A DNA stretch of 13,656 nucleotides from Rhodospirillaceae bacterium (GTDB lineage Bacteria; Pseudomonadota; Alphaproteobacteria; Thalassobaculales; Thalassobaculaceae), in contig PCAV01000062.1 in assembly GCA_002730675.1 (NCBI GenBank), forward strand, positions 2,827 to 16,482, in the 5' to 3' direction. A program made the translations under genes and the position numbers. The notes below the pieces were generated by a model, which saw only the letters and a list, made by a program, of their open reading frames with translations, searched no databases and was not told the origin of the DNA. How positions within the stretch are numbered: position 1 is the first letter of the stretch; every line of letters begins with the position of its first letter. This document shows positions 1 through 6,252 of this stretch, piece by piece.

Positions 1-64
1 AAATAAGATGGTTCGTAAAAAATAGCACCTTGTCATTAGGATAGCTATCAATAAAGACCAACCC

Positions 65-72
65 AAAGGAGG
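65..72 (+). promoter_or_regulatory. Strong Shine-Dalgarno site for a GTG start
   Basis: AAAGGAGG lies six bases before the GTG at 79-81. This near-perfect anti-16S match decides the start of the GFA-family gene; no in-frame ATG lies near it. Confidence 0.8.
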
Positions 73-78
73 CTTCAG

Positions 79-486
79 GTGGCGATATCAGGGAAATGTT
101 TGTGCGGATCTATTGAAGTTCTTCTAGACGAGGCACCAGATCAAATCATTGCTTGTTACTGCAAGAGTTGCCAACGCGCTACCGGGGGCGCGGCCTCTTA
201 TAATTTTATCAAGTCTGATGAGAGTGCAAAAGTCGTAACGGGAAAGACAAAGGCCTATTATGAAACGGCTGACAGCGGTAACAGTTTACAGCGGCATTTC
301 TGTGGTGATTGCGGGAGCCCCATTTATTCCGTTACAACATCATATCCAGGTGTAAAAATCTGGAAGGCGGGTCTTTTCGCAGATCACGATGGGATGGAGA
401 TTGTAACTAATATTTGGTGTGATAGCGCGCCGACCTGGGCGTCAGTTGATAAGTCCATTCCCTCTCATGCAAAGGCAAGACAGTAA
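79..486 (+). CDS. GFA-family (CENP-V/GFA domain) zinc-binding protein
   Basis: Small cytoplasmic protein of the GFA family, named after glutathione-dependent formaldehyde-activating enzyme, which condenses formaldehyde with glutathione; most small members have no proven reaction. The 135 residues show the family zinc ligands: C7-x-C9 at the N-terminus, C26-x-C28-x-x-C31 followed by Q-R-x-x-G, and C75-x-x-C78-G-S-P. The length is normal for a single-domain member. It starts at GTG, supported by the strong ribosome site just upstream, and is followed by a probable terminator, so it looks monocistronic. Family assignment is secure; a role in formaldehyde metabolism is only suggested by the family name. 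Confidence 0.9.
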   Translation: MAISGKCLCGSIEVLLDEAPDQIIACYCKSCQRATGGAASYNFIKSDESAKVVTGKTKAYYETADSGNSLQRHFCGDCGSPIYSVTTSYPGVKIWKAGLFADHDGMEIVTNIWCDSAPTWASVDKSIPSHAKARQ

Positions 487-509
487 AAATTATTAGGTAT
501 GGAATGGCT

Positions 510-540
510 AACCTAGATTTTTATGATCTAGAAGGTTTTT
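510..540 (+). terminator. Probable Rho-independent terminator after the GFA gene
   Basis: AACCTAGAT (510-518) can pair with ATCTA (526-530) plus GGTT (534-537), leaving a three-base bulge and a seven-base loop. The descending arm runs into T at 536-540. The stem is AT-rich, so it may be weak, but it sits 23 bases after the stop codon as expected. Confidence 0.5.
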
Positions 541-680
541 ATTAACGTAACATGCAAGTCTAGATCATCCCTGCTAATAGACATCAGTGGCAAATTTTCT
601 TTCAGTTTCTCTTTGTAGGGGAGTGTAAAGGGAAGAGAGTTTGTCACTGGGTAACCCTTGTAACCTGAAAATTAGAAATA

Positions 681-1052
681 ATGCCGAAGCAAAAAAATGT
701 CTTAGGGCTAGATATCGTAGCATGTAGCGTGGATCCGTTAACCGGATTTTTCCGAGACGGCTGCTGCAACACTGGAGAGGGAGATGTTGGCACCCATACC
801 GTCTGCGCTATTATGACGGAAGAATTTTTAACGTTTTCAAAAGCTAAAGGCAACGACCTATCCACACCAAGGAAAGAGTTCAACTTTCCTGGATTGAAGC
901 CCGGTGACGTATGGTGTTTATGCGCGCTCAGATGGCTTGAAGCCAAAAATGCAGGATGCGCCCCCAGAGTGCGTCTAGCATCGACGAACATTAAGACTCT
1001 TGAATTTATAAATTTAGAGGATCTTAAACAATACCAGATCGACCTTAATTAA
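681..1052 (+). CDS. DUF2237 family protein
   Basis: Conserved bacterial protein of unknown function (DUF2237, COG3651). The 123 residues follow the family pattern closely: N-V-L-G at 6-9, then D-P-L-T-G-F-F-R-D-G-C-C-N-T-G, D-V-G-x-H-T-V-C-A-x-M-T, F-S-K-A-x-G-N-D-L-S-T-P, and F-P-G-L-K-P-G-D-x-W-C-L-C-A near residues 73-86. The conserved cysteines suggest a metal- or redox-sensitive small fold, but no reaction is known. In-frame stops just upstream make the ATG at 681 the first possible start; its ribosome site is weak. It appears to stand alone between the GFA and DUF4396 genes. Confidence 0.93.
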   Translation: MPKQKNVLGLDIVACSVDPLTGFFRDGCCNTGEGDVGTHTVCAIMTEEFLTFSKAKGNDLSTPRKEFNFPGLKPGDVWCLCALRWLEAKNAGCAPRVRLASTNIKTLEFINLEDLKQYQIDLN

Positions 1053-1067
1053 GTTGCTTAATATTAG

Positions 1068-1580
1068 ATGTCTTATGGCCTTGACCTTCCCCTAACAGGA
1101 AAGGTTATTTTAACAAATATGGTAGAAAAGTTCGTACAAGCTCCAAATAGCTCAAATATTGAATGGAACTGCACTCCTACTTGGAGAAAAGCTAGTTATA
1201 ACACCTCGTGGTGTTTATTAGGCTGTTCAATCGGCGACATGGGCACAATTCTATATTTTCAGTTGATGGAAATAGTCTGGCCTGTCTTTTTGATTATGGC
1301 ACTGGCTATTTTTAATGGCCTAGTAACATCTATTCTGTTGGAAACTATTATCCTCTTTAAGCAAATGGGTCTAAAGCTCGCTGTAAAAACGGCACTTGGT
1401 ATGTCGCTAATTTCGATGGTTTCAATGGAAGTTGCTATGAACTTAACGGATTTTATCCTAACTGGCGGGGCTATGCTGAATTGGTGGGTCGTTCCTATTA
1501 TGCTGGTCGCCGGGTTCATCACACCACTGCCATACAATTATTGGCGGTTAAAAGCGCTTGGAAAAGGTTGTTGCGCTTAA
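1068..1580 (+). CDS. DUF4396 integral membrane protein
   Basis: Inner-membrane protein of the DUF4396 family, function unknown. The diagnostic block W-R-K-A-S-x-N-T-x-W-C-L-L-G-C-S-I-G-D-M-G-T begins near residue 39, and P-L-P-Y-N-Y-W-R-L-K-x-x-G-K near 153. Between them are about four hydrophobic segments (roughly 64-86, 87-100, 105-126 and 135-155); an N-S-x-x-L-E-T-like stretch and a conserved M-E-x-A-M-N motif sit inside the helices. The start is uncertain: the ATG at 1068 has no good ribosome site, and an in-frame ATG at 1119 also lacks one. It ends 22 bases before the cytochrome c' start, so it probably leads that gene run. Redox or copper function is only a guess from the neighbours. 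Confidence 0.85.
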   Translation: MSYGLDLPLTGKVILTNMVEKFVQAPNSSNIEWNCTPTWRKASYNTSWCLLGCSIGDMGTILYFQLMEIVWPVFLIMALAIFNGLVTSILLETIILFKQMGLKLAVKTALGMSLISMVSMEVAMNLTDFILTGGAMLNWWVVPIMLVAGFITPLPYNYWRLKALGKGCCA

Positions 1581-1584
1581 AATA

Positions 1585-1592
1585 AAGGGGAA
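1585..1592 (+). promoter_or_regulatory. Ribosome site that fixes the cytochrome c' start
   Basis: AAGGGGAA lies 10 bases before the ATG at 1603. It favours this start over an in-frame ATG at 1558, which would overlap the DUF4396 gene and hide the signal peptide behind 15 charged residues. Confidence 0.7.
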
Positions 1593-1602
1593 AATCAATA
1601 TA

Positions 1603-2064
1603 ATGTTAAGAAGCCGTAATTTGGCGGTGGTTGTGTTAAGTTTATTTTTGGTGGTAGCGCCTATTACCTCGTCAAATATATCAGCTCATAGTGGTGTCTC
1701 AAATAAAGACGTTGCCGCCCGTATGACCTTGATGTCAAATATGGGGCGTAGCATGGGGGTGCTAGGAAAAATGCTCAAGAAAAAAGCGCCATTTGACCAA
1801 GGAAAGGCTGTCGAGGCAATAAACAAGATAGAACAGTTGGCTTATGGTACGGTTAAGGCCTTTGATAAAAAAGTGTTAGATTCTAAGTCAGAGGCAAAGG
1901 AGCTAGTATGGGAAGAGTTTGAATCCTTTGCCAAAATTTCAATCGATCTTGCTGCAAGCGCAAAACAAGTATCAAGTTCTTTGAAAAGTTTCCGCGACCT
2001 GCGCCCTGCGCTTATTACCCTCTCACAGGGTTGTAAAGAGTGTCACTCAAGGTTCCGCGAATAG
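1603..2064 (+). CDS. Cytochrome c' (class II c-type cytochrome), periplasmic
   Basis: Exported heme protein of the cytochrome c' family: a four-helix bundle with one C-terminal covalent heme, usually five-coordinate and able to bind NO and CO. From the 1603 start it is 153 residues. A Sec signal is clear (M-L-R-S-R, a hydrophobic core, then A-H-S near residue 29). The heme motif C144-K-E-C147-H148 lies six residues from the end, as typical, followed by R-F-R. The helix 1 pattern D-x-x-A-R-x-x-L-M with downstream F-D and A-F-D-K also fits. The neighbouring diheme cytochrome starts only seven bases after its stop, so co-transcription is very likely. NO scavenging is the best-known role, but electron transfer is possible. 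Confidence 0.92.
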   Translation: MLRSRNLAVVVLSLFLVVAPITSSNISAHSGVSNKDVAARMTLMSNMGRSMGVLGKMLKKKAPFDQGKAVEAINKIEQLAYGTVKAFDKKVLDSKSEAKELVWEEFESFAKISIDLAASAKQVSSSLKSFRDLRPALITLSQGCKECHSRFRE

Positions 2065-2071
2065 CTTATTA

Positions 2072-2953
2072 ATGAAAATTCGGGACAGAATTACATTTAA
2101 GAGGTCTATCGTTATTCTCCTTCTCTTTACTTTAGGTTTAATTTCACATTTTATCCTAACATCGCCAAAACATTTACAAACTGGGTCAATCTTAGATCTC
2201 GAGGGAGTTTTTGTTAGAGGCGAACGCATTTTTTATGCGGCGGGATGTGGTAATTGTCATTTAGGTTCGGATACGTCAAAAAAACTTTTATTGGCGGGAG
2301 GGACGGCGTTTGAAACGCAGTTTGGAACATTCTATGCACCTAATGTTTCAATGAGCAAAGAGTACGGAATAGGTGAGTGGTCTTTGGAAGACTTTTATCG
2401 GGCGATAAAACTTGGTCAAAGTCCGGAAGGTAAACACTATTATCCCGTTTTTCCCTATACCAGTTATTCCAGGATGTCCGGCCAGGATATAGTGGATCTA
2501 TGGAATTTTTGGCAAACATTACCTATCAGTACCAAGCCGTCAAAGGAACACAAATTGTTTCTTCCGTTTAATATGAGAAGTAATATTGGCGTATGGAAAA
2601 GCCTTTTTATGAAAGATGAGTTTGTCGGGGATAAACAAAATCCTGCTACATATTTAGTCGAAGCCCTTGCTCATTGCGCGGAATGTCACACGCCAAGGAA
2701 TATGTTTGGGGCCTTGAAAACTAAAAAGTGGATGCGGGGAGCATCTAACCCGAATGGTGAAGGTCAAATTCCAAGCATTCATCCAGATGACCTTAAATGG
2801 ACACAGGAAGAAATAGCTGAATACTTACGTTCCGGTTTAACCCCTAATTATGACGTTGTCGGCGGAAATATGGCTTTAGTTGTTGAAAATCTCTCCAAAT
2901 TAAGTGATGAAGACTTGCGATCGATTGCGTCATATATAAAAAGTGTTAAATGA
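2072..2953 (+). CDS. Membrane-anchored diheme cytochrome c
   Basis: Periplasmic two-domain c-type cytochrome held by an N-terminal membrane anchor (hydrophobic residues about 12-30). It resembles the cytochrome subunits of membrane-bound alcohol, aldehyde or gluconate dehydrogenases, but has two hemes rather than three. Heme motifs are C59-G-N-C62-H63 and C202-A-E-C205-H206; likely axial methionines are M135 (in P-Y-T-S-Y-S-R-M) and M267 (in G-G-N-M). The 293-residue length suits two fused monoheme domains. It follows cytochrome c' by seven bases and overlaps the next small gene by ATGA. No flavin, PQQ or molybdenum dehydrogenase subunit is in the window, so the electron donor is unknown. Confidence 0.9.
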   Translation: MKIRDRITFKRSIVILLLFTLGLISHFILTSPKHLQTGSILDLEGVFVRGERIFYAAGCGNCHLGSDTSKKLLLAGGTAFETQFGTFYAPNVSMSKEYGIGEWSLEDFYRAIKLGQSPEGKHYYPVFPYTSYSRMSGQDIVDLWNFWQTLPISTKPSKEHKLFLPFNMRSNIGVWKSLFMKDEFVGDKQNPATYLVEALAHCAECHTPRNMFGALKTKKWMRGASNPNGEGQIPSIHPDDLKWTQEEIAEYLRSGLTPNYDVVGGNMALVVENLSKLSDEDLRSIASYIKSVK

Positions 2954-3132
2954 ACGTAATAAATACTGTTAAGTTTGGGGTGTTTTTTCTGATTTTTGTT
3001 TGTTCCCTGGTTATTGTTCTCCGCTATGCTGAACCAGTTTTTATGTGGCAGGTTAAGAATAACATTTTATCTAAAGTTTCCAGTTTAACTGAGGTAGGAA
3101 CAACAGTTTTTAAAACACGGCAAATTTATTGA
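2950..3132 (+). CDS. Small single-pass membrane protein coupled to the diheme cytochrome
   Basis: 60-residue protein of no family I recognise. One membrane helix spans about residues 8-25, followed by a short polar tail ending K-T-R-Q-I-Y. Its ATG overlaps the TGA of the cytochrome gene (ATGA at 2950-2953), an arrangement typical of translational coupling, so a partner or assembly role for the diheme cytochrome is plausible. There are no cysteine pairs or histidine clusters, so it is not itself a heme or copper protein. The overlap supports it being a real gene; function is unknown. Confidence 0.7.
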   Translation: MNVINTVKFGVFFLIFVCSLVIVLRYAEPVFMWQVKNNILSKVSSLTEVGTTVFKTRQIY

Positions 3133-3165
3133 TTAAGCCCATAAGCTTCTTAGAGTTCTATAAAC

Positions 3166-3597
3166 ATGACATTAAAACAAAAGTCGTTGGATAAATATGC
3201 GCAGTATTTAGAAAACTTAAGCTCATCAAGTATCAACTCATTAAACAATTACGTGGCAGACGATGTCAGATTTAAAGATCCTTTTAATGACGTTAAGGGA
3301 AGCGAGAATATGAAAGCTGTTTTCCTTCATATGTTTGATCACGTTGCGGACGTAAAATTCAGAATCAATAGGGTTTATCGAAACGATGACGGTGGATGCT
3401 TGGAATGGACCTTTTGCGGGACGCTTATGAATAGAAATTGGTCGTTTGATGGAACCTCGATTGTAATACTAGATACTAACGGCCTTGTCTTGGAACATAT
3501 AGATCACTGGGACGCGGCATCTTCTTTTCTTGAGAGAATCCCAATCCTAGGTTGGATAATTAAATTGATCCGAAAAAGAATTATGGTAACAGGATGA
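3166..3597 (+). CDS. NTF2-like (SnoaL-like) protein
   Basis: 143-residue protein with the cone-shaped NTF2/SnoaL fold pattern: an N-terminal helix (Y-A-Q-Y-L-E-N-L), V-A-D-D-V-R-F-K-D-P-F-N-D-V-K-G near 29-44, H-M-F near 54-56, and I-D-H-W-D-A-A near 111-117. I recall close relatives beside short-chain dehydrogenase, DUF1365 and cyclopropane-fatty-acid synthase genes in a light/oxidative-stress cluster; those partners are absent here. The C-terminus (I-L-G-W-I-I-K-L-I-R-K-R-I) is hydrophobic and basic, suggesting membrane contact. It sits 33 bases after the small membrane gene, in the same direction, with a weak ribosome site. Substrate is unknown. Confidence 0.8.
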   Translation: MTLKQKSLDKYAQYLENLSSSSINSLNNYVADDVRFKDPFNDVKGSENMKAVFLHMFDHVADVKFRINRVYRNDDGGCLEWTFCGTLMNRNWSFDGTSIVILDTNGLVLEHIDHWDAASSFLERIPILGWIIKLIRKRIMVTG

Positions 3598-3603
3598 CCG
3601 CAG

Positions 3604-3831
3604 ATGTTTAGTCTTTTTGAAGTTACTTGTTACTTTATCGGTTTTACAACTGCGGTAGCAACGTTGTTTTGTCACGGAAAGCAATCCACCTTTACTAGAA
3701 ATAATCAAAGATTGCAGACGGCATATGCTGATGTAAGTTGCGATTTAAATAAGAGAATTACTTTTAGAAAAGTAATCACTTTTATCGGTTTATGGACTGC
3801 TTTGATAGGTGTTGGAATTGCGGAAAGCTAA
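3604..3831 (+). CDS. Small membrane protein, unknown
   Basis: 75-residue protein with two hydrophobic stretches (about 4-24 and 56-74) joined by a polar, charged loop; I do not recognise a family. It begins six bases after the stop of the NTF2-like gene, with ACAGGA near 3589-3594 as a possible ribosome site, so it is probably the last gene of this run. An inverted repeat spans its 3' end, consistent with the transcript ending or being stabilised there. Confidence 0.65.
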   Translation: MFSLFEVTCYFIGFTTAVATLFCHGKQSTFTRNNQRLQTAYADVSCDLNKRITFRKVITFIGLWTALIGVGIAES

Positions 3832-3849
3832 TAGTCACAATCCAACACC
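3808..3849 (+). repeat. Inverted repeat across the end of the small membrane gene
   Basis: GGTGTTGGA (3808-3816) is perfectly complementary to TCCAACACC (3841-3849), with the stop codon inside the 24-base loop. No T-run follows, so it is more likely an mRNA 3' structure or a Rho-type end than a classic terminator. Confidence 0.45.
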
Positions 3850-3956
3850 CGCTATATTAACTATCGTGCTAATCGTTTAAGCGTAGAAATTTGGCTGTAT
3901 CATTTCTTTAAAGTTTAGTAGATCGACTTATCTAAATTCTAGAGGTTTAAATTAAG

Positions 3957-4007
3957 ATGCGAATTCACGCTAACGGTGCTCTTTTAGAAGAGGTTAAAAA
4001 AATATGA
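3957..4007 (+). CDS. 16-residue mini-ORF overlapping the DUF2842 start
   Basis: An ATG at 3957, preceded by AGAGGT at 3941-3946, opens 16 codons (peptide M-R-I-H-A-N-G-A-L-L-E-E-V-K-K-I). It ends at a TGA that overlaps the DUF2842 ATG in an ATGA junction (4004-4007). It could be a translated leader coupling expression of the next gene, or chance; the E-E codons coincide with the DUF2842 ribosome site. No codon run or repeat suggests attenuation. Confidence 0.3.
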   Translation: MRIHANGALLEEVKKI

Positions 4008-4195
4008 GATGGCGAACACCAATTGCAGGATTGACAACAATCCTGTTTCTTTTTTTTTACAGCGCAGTGGTCATCAATATAGCTGATTTTATTCCTGAGC
4101 ATCTATTTTTTCAGACCGTTTATTTTTTAGTGGCAGGTCTTATTTGGATCCCGGCAGTCGTAAAGTTAATAGGTTGGGCTAATAAAGACGGATAA
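4004..4195 (+). CDS. DUF2842 family small membrane protein
   Basis: 63-residue inner-membrane protein of DUF2842, a family found mainly in Alphaproteobacteria and of unknown function. It shows the expected M-R-x-R start, a first helix at about 9-27, a short loop with P-E-H, and a second helix containing the family-typical G-L-I-W-I-P near 46-51, ending L-I-G-W. The length is normal. AGAAGAGG at 3986-3993 is a good ribosome site 10 bases before the ATG. It follows the 16-codon mini-ORF and faces the broken GNAT gene. It is a useful taxonomic marker. Confidence 0.85.
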   Translation: MRWRTPIAGLTTILFLFFYSAVVINIADFIPEHLFFQTVYFLVAGLIWIPAVVKLIGWANKDG

Positions 4196-4235
4196 GAAAG
4201 CCCTTTCGGGAAAAAAGTAAAGAATGTCGCTTTAT

Positions 4236-4507
4236 TTAGCGCTTACGAATTTCTGGCGAGTGATTCATTGTTGTATTGAAGAACTTTTGTCCTAGAGGAG
4301 ATATGGGGCAACATGGGGAGAGGGAGCACTCTGATATCTGTTCGGCTTTTTCTTCAGCAATTTGCCATAACCTTTTCGTCTGAACGCTTGGTTAACGAAC
4401 AAGTATGTAAGTTCTCGCTTCTTACTATCGAAAGTAGCATAGCCTATTGTTGTATTTTCATTTTTTACTATGACGGTATCTGGGTTCTCTACGTCGACAG
4501 TTTCCAT
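4236..4507 (-). pseudogene. Small GNAT acetyltransferase split by a -1 frameshift
   Basis: Starting at the minus-strand ATG at 4507, the frame reads like the acetyl-CoA-binding half of a GNAT N-acetyltransferase: I-G-Y-A-T-F-D, L-T-Y-L-F-V, then the pyrophosphate-loop motif R-R-K-G-Y-G-K-L-L. After this the frame loses similarity (K-K-K-P-N-R) and stops at 4292. The -1 frame instead continues A-E-Q-I-S-E, then P-I-S-P-L-G-Q-K-F-F, ending at TAA 4236-4238. The join lies at an A-run (minus-strand A AAA A, about 4347-4351). Joined, it would be about 90 residues, matching small single-domain GNATs. A one-base loss, a sequencing error or programmed slippage could explain it. The overlapping plus-strand frame is a shadow. 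Confidence 0.65.
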
Positions 4508-4541
4508 GCAGACACCTACGATTTATCTTAAATGAGAGACG

Positions 4542-4616
4542 TTATTTCGATTTGAAAAAAAAGTCCAGAATAGCCCACATTGAGGCAAAAATTCCGATTA
4601 TAAGAAGGAGTTCCAT
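4542..4616 (-). CDS. 24-residue membrane mini-protein, copy A
   Basis: A minus-strand ATG at 4616 opens 24 codons: M-E-L-L-L-I-I-G-I-F-A-S, then M-W-A-I-L-D-F-F-F-K-S-K. It is almost entirely hydrophobic with one buried-looking Asp and a basic end, so it would form a single membrane helix. It resembles the 24-residue ORF at 9063-9137 (both begin M-E; aligned with a one-residue gap they share G, F-A, A-I and D), which argues against chance. The ribosome site is not obvious. No known family is recognised. Confidence 0.4.
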   Translation of the reverse strand: MELLLIIGIFASMWAILDFFFKSK

Positions 4617-4771
4617 AGCATTAATAGTAGTTAAAGGTATGGAAATTACGTAACAGGGTTCTGTTTAGATCAGTTAAAGCAAATTTTAGAGGAAAGTTTT
4701 CAATCTTTTCCTTGGTTTATCTGCCATCTCTTAAGTAATTGGAATAGATAAATCGTCATCTTTTAAACAAA

Positions 4772-4801
4772 TTGAACAAACTCACGGGTTTTAGATGTTA
4801 T
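4772..4801 (+). promoter_or_regulatory. Candidate sigma-70 promoter for the secreted-protein gene
   Basis: TTGAAC (4772-4777) and TGTTAT (4796-4801) are 18 bases apart, 54 bases before the ATG at 4855. The match is imperfect and the region is AT-rich, so this is tentative. Confidence 0.35.
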
Positions 4802-4854
4802 GAGTATTTATTATTCGTCGGTCATTATTTGTTAACTCAAATGGAGCTTTTTGA

Positions 4855-5217
4855 ATGAATAAAATTTTTCTAGTGGTAATGTTCTCCGCGGTTGTCTTTT
4901 GTCAGCCGACATATGGTGCAATGTGGCGCGCCGATGAAGAAAATACTGTTCGAGTGGATTTACGTGAATGTGAAGCCGCAGCTGAGGATGGACTAAAAGT
5001 TGGCAGTGAAAGGATAGGGAATAGAAATCGGTTTGTGTTTGGAGAGGAGAGAAGTACCTCTCGAAATTATGAGGTAAAGTATTTTCTGTATAAAGATAAA
5101 TTATGGTGGATGGGCGCGTATAAGTGGGAAAATCAGTCTAGAGATAATAATAGAGCTGAACGGCGATTCTTTTGTTATGCAGCACCATTGGAGGAACCAT
5201 CACTTGCTAAGCAGTAA
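4855..5217 (+). CDS. Secreted protein of unknown function
   Basis: 120-residue protein with a clear Sec signal peptide (M-N-K-I, hydrophobic core to about residue 16, A-type cleavage near T-Y-G-A at 19-22). The mature part is charged, with two cysteines (L-R-E-C-E near 39 and F-F-C-Y-A near 107) that could form one disulfide in the periplasm, and aromatic strands such as Y-F-L-Y-K-D-K-L-W-W-M-G. I do not recognise the family. GGAG at 4843-4846 supports the ATG, and a candidate promoter lies upstream. It is the first gene of a plus-strand group leading to the copper chaperone, 78 bases before the next start, so co-transcription is possible but unproven. Confidence 0.75.
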   Translation: MNKIFLVVMFSAVVFCQPTYGAMWRADEENTVRVDLRECEAAAEDGLKVGSERIGNRNRFVFGEERSTSRNYEVKYFLYKDKLWWMGAYKWENQSRDNNRAERRFFCYAAPLEEPSLAKQ

Positions 5218-5295
5218 AGGGTGCAATAACGTTTTATCACCAAGGGATATTTCATTAATGACTTGATACTCGATCAAGTTTTGGAACCTGCTGAG

Positions 5296-5472
5296 ATGAA
5301 CATAATAAATGTTGGCCAACAACTTGTAATTCTTTTTGCGTTATTGCTTGTAATTATTGCACTCATCGCTGTAATCATTTATCACCAAGATGCGACGTCC
5401 TCGTTTGTCGGTTCTTTTTCCTATAAACAATCAGAGAAACTTACTTTTTTTGTATATCCCATCTGTCACTGA
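5296..5472 (+). CDS. Small single-pass membrane protein, unknown
   Basis: Open from a TTG at 5263, but the ATG at 5296 is preferred, with GGAAC about nine bases before it; that gives 58 residues. A strong membrane helix (V-I-L-F-A-L-L-L-V-I-I-A-L-I-A-V-I-I) spans about 11-28, followed by a polar tail ending I-C-H. No family is recognised. It lies 22 bases before the PCuAC gene, so it may be part of the same transcript. Confidence 0.55.
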   Translation: MNIINVGQQLVILFALLLVIIALIAVIIYHQDATSSFVGSFSYKQSEKLTFFVYPICH

Positions 5473-5494
5473 GTGGAAGACATCGGCTTAGATC

Positions 5495-5983
5495 ATGTTA
5501 GTTAGAGTGGTATTATCTGCGCTTATTATTTCAAGTGTTGTATTTAACTTCTTCTTACCAGAAGCAAAAGCAGAGATACGTAACAGTCATCTTAAATTCG
5601 AGGGCGGTTGGATAAGAGTTACGTCTCCTGGTCATCCAATGACGGCGGGATATATAACAATTTCAAATAACGGATCGAAAGATGTTGTTCTAATGTCAGT
5701 TTCTTCTACTGTTGCGAAAATCGTAGAACTCCATGAAACGACATTTAATAATAATATAATGAAAATGAGAGAGCTTAAGAATGGCATAAATATTCCAGCT
5801 AACGGTATTATTCATTTGAAACCGAAAGGACTTCATTTGATGTTTAAAGGGTTGAAAACGAAGATTAAGGAAGCGAAAAAATACAAAGTGAAATTCACCT
5901 TTATGAATGGCAGCGAGGTGGAGGTTTCTATGTCAGGGAAAAAAATAGGAGCAAAATCAACGACAGGAAAACACAAACACTAG
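5495..5983 (+). CDS. PCuAC-type periplasmic copper chaperone
   Basis: Periplasmic Cu(I) chaperone (PCu(A)C, formerly DUF461), known in other bacteria to deliver copper to the CuA site of cytochrome c oxidase, often with SCO proteins. 162 residues: signal peptide to about A26 (E-A-K-A then E-I-R), then a cupredoxin-like domain. The copper motif is present: H80-E-T, M89-K-M91, and H114-L-M116, matching H-x10-M-x21/22-H-x-M. The tail is unusually Lys/His-rich, ending G-K-H-K-H, which could add metal affinity. The ribosome site is weak; the upstream gene is close enough for read-through. The next ORF carries a possible SCO-like N-terminus. Assignment is firm. Confidence 0.93.
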   Translation: MLVRVVLSALIISSVVFNFFLPEAKAEIRNSHLKFEGGWIRVTSPGHPMTAGYITISNNGSKDVVLMSVSSTVAKIVELHETTFNNNIMKMRELKNGINIPANGIIHLKPKGLHLMFKGLKTKIKEAKKYKVKFTFMNGSEVEVSMSGKKIGAKSTTGKHKH

Positions 5984-6018
5984 CCTTGTCGTTTTGGTAT
6001 TAGTAAGAATTAATTATG

Positions 6019-6024
6019 AAGGAG
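6019..6024 (+). promoter_or_regulatory. Ribosome site that picks a TTG start
   Basis: AAGGAG at 6019-6024 lies eight bases before a TTG at 6033. It favours that start over the upstream in-frame one at 5994, which has no site and would place charged residues before the signal peptide. Confidence 0.6.
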
Positions 6025-6032
6025 AACAAGTT

Positions 6033-6182
6033 TTGAGTTTAAAACAAACCAAAAAGTTATCGATCTACTGTTTGGTGCTCGTCGGCGGACTAAGCTTCTT
6101 TTGTAATGAGGCAATGTCACACCATACAGCGAAAGATGGGGATCCCAAGGAGCGTCTTTCTACAATAAAAGACGGTGAATAG
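6033..6182 (+). CDS. Short exported peptide; possible stump of a SCO-family gene
   Basis: From the TTG at 6033 this is 49 residues: basic M-S-L-K-Q-T-K-K, hydrophobic core to about residue 26, then M-S-H-H-T-A-K-D-G-D-P-K-E-R-L-S-T-I-K-D-G-E and stop. As I recall, the H-H ... G-D-P-x-E-R-L-x-T-I stretch resembles the mature N-terminus of SCO-type copper/thioredoxin-like proteins, where a G-P-A-P-x-F segment and a C-x-x-x-C domain follow; SCO genes often sit beside PCuAC. No such domain follows in any frame, so this is either a truncated SCO gene or an independent His-containing small periplasmic protein. It starts 49 bases after the PCuAC stop. Confidence 0.5.
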   Translation: MSLKQTKKLSIYCLVLVGGLSFFCNEAMSHHTAKDGDPKERLSTIKDGE

Positions 6183-6252
6183 CTGCTGCTTCATCGTCGC
6201 GACTAAATTTTCTGAACTCATACCAAAAAGACGATTCGGATTAAATATTATA

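Larger units (their letters stand above)
4508..4854. other. 347-base spacer with one mini-ORF and a candidate promoter
   Basis: No ordinary gene. It holds the 24-residue minus-strand membrane ORF (4542-4616) and a candidate promoter for the secreted-protein gene. Other open frames are under 15 codons and lack ribosome sites. Confidence 0.6.

Noticed and set aside
1..35. Possible start of a minus-strand gene leaving the left edge (M-T-R-C-Y-F-L-R)
   Set aside because: Only about 11 codons are visible and there is no ribosome site.
504..545. 13-codon ORF (M-A-N-L-D-F-Y-D-L-E-G-F-Y)
   Set aside because: Coincides with the terminator hairpin after the GFA gene, which explains its sequence.
644..991. 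Minus-strand frame of 115 residues
   Set aside because: Lies fully opposite the well-supported DUF2237 gene; it is a shadow.
4199..4214. CCCTTTCGGG followed by an A-run as a terminator
   Set aside because: Only three G-C pairs can form, too short for a convincing terminator on either strand.
4313..4531. Plus-strand frame of 72 residues
   Set aside because: Antisense to the GNAT remnant, which carries the recognisable motif; no family-like pattern.
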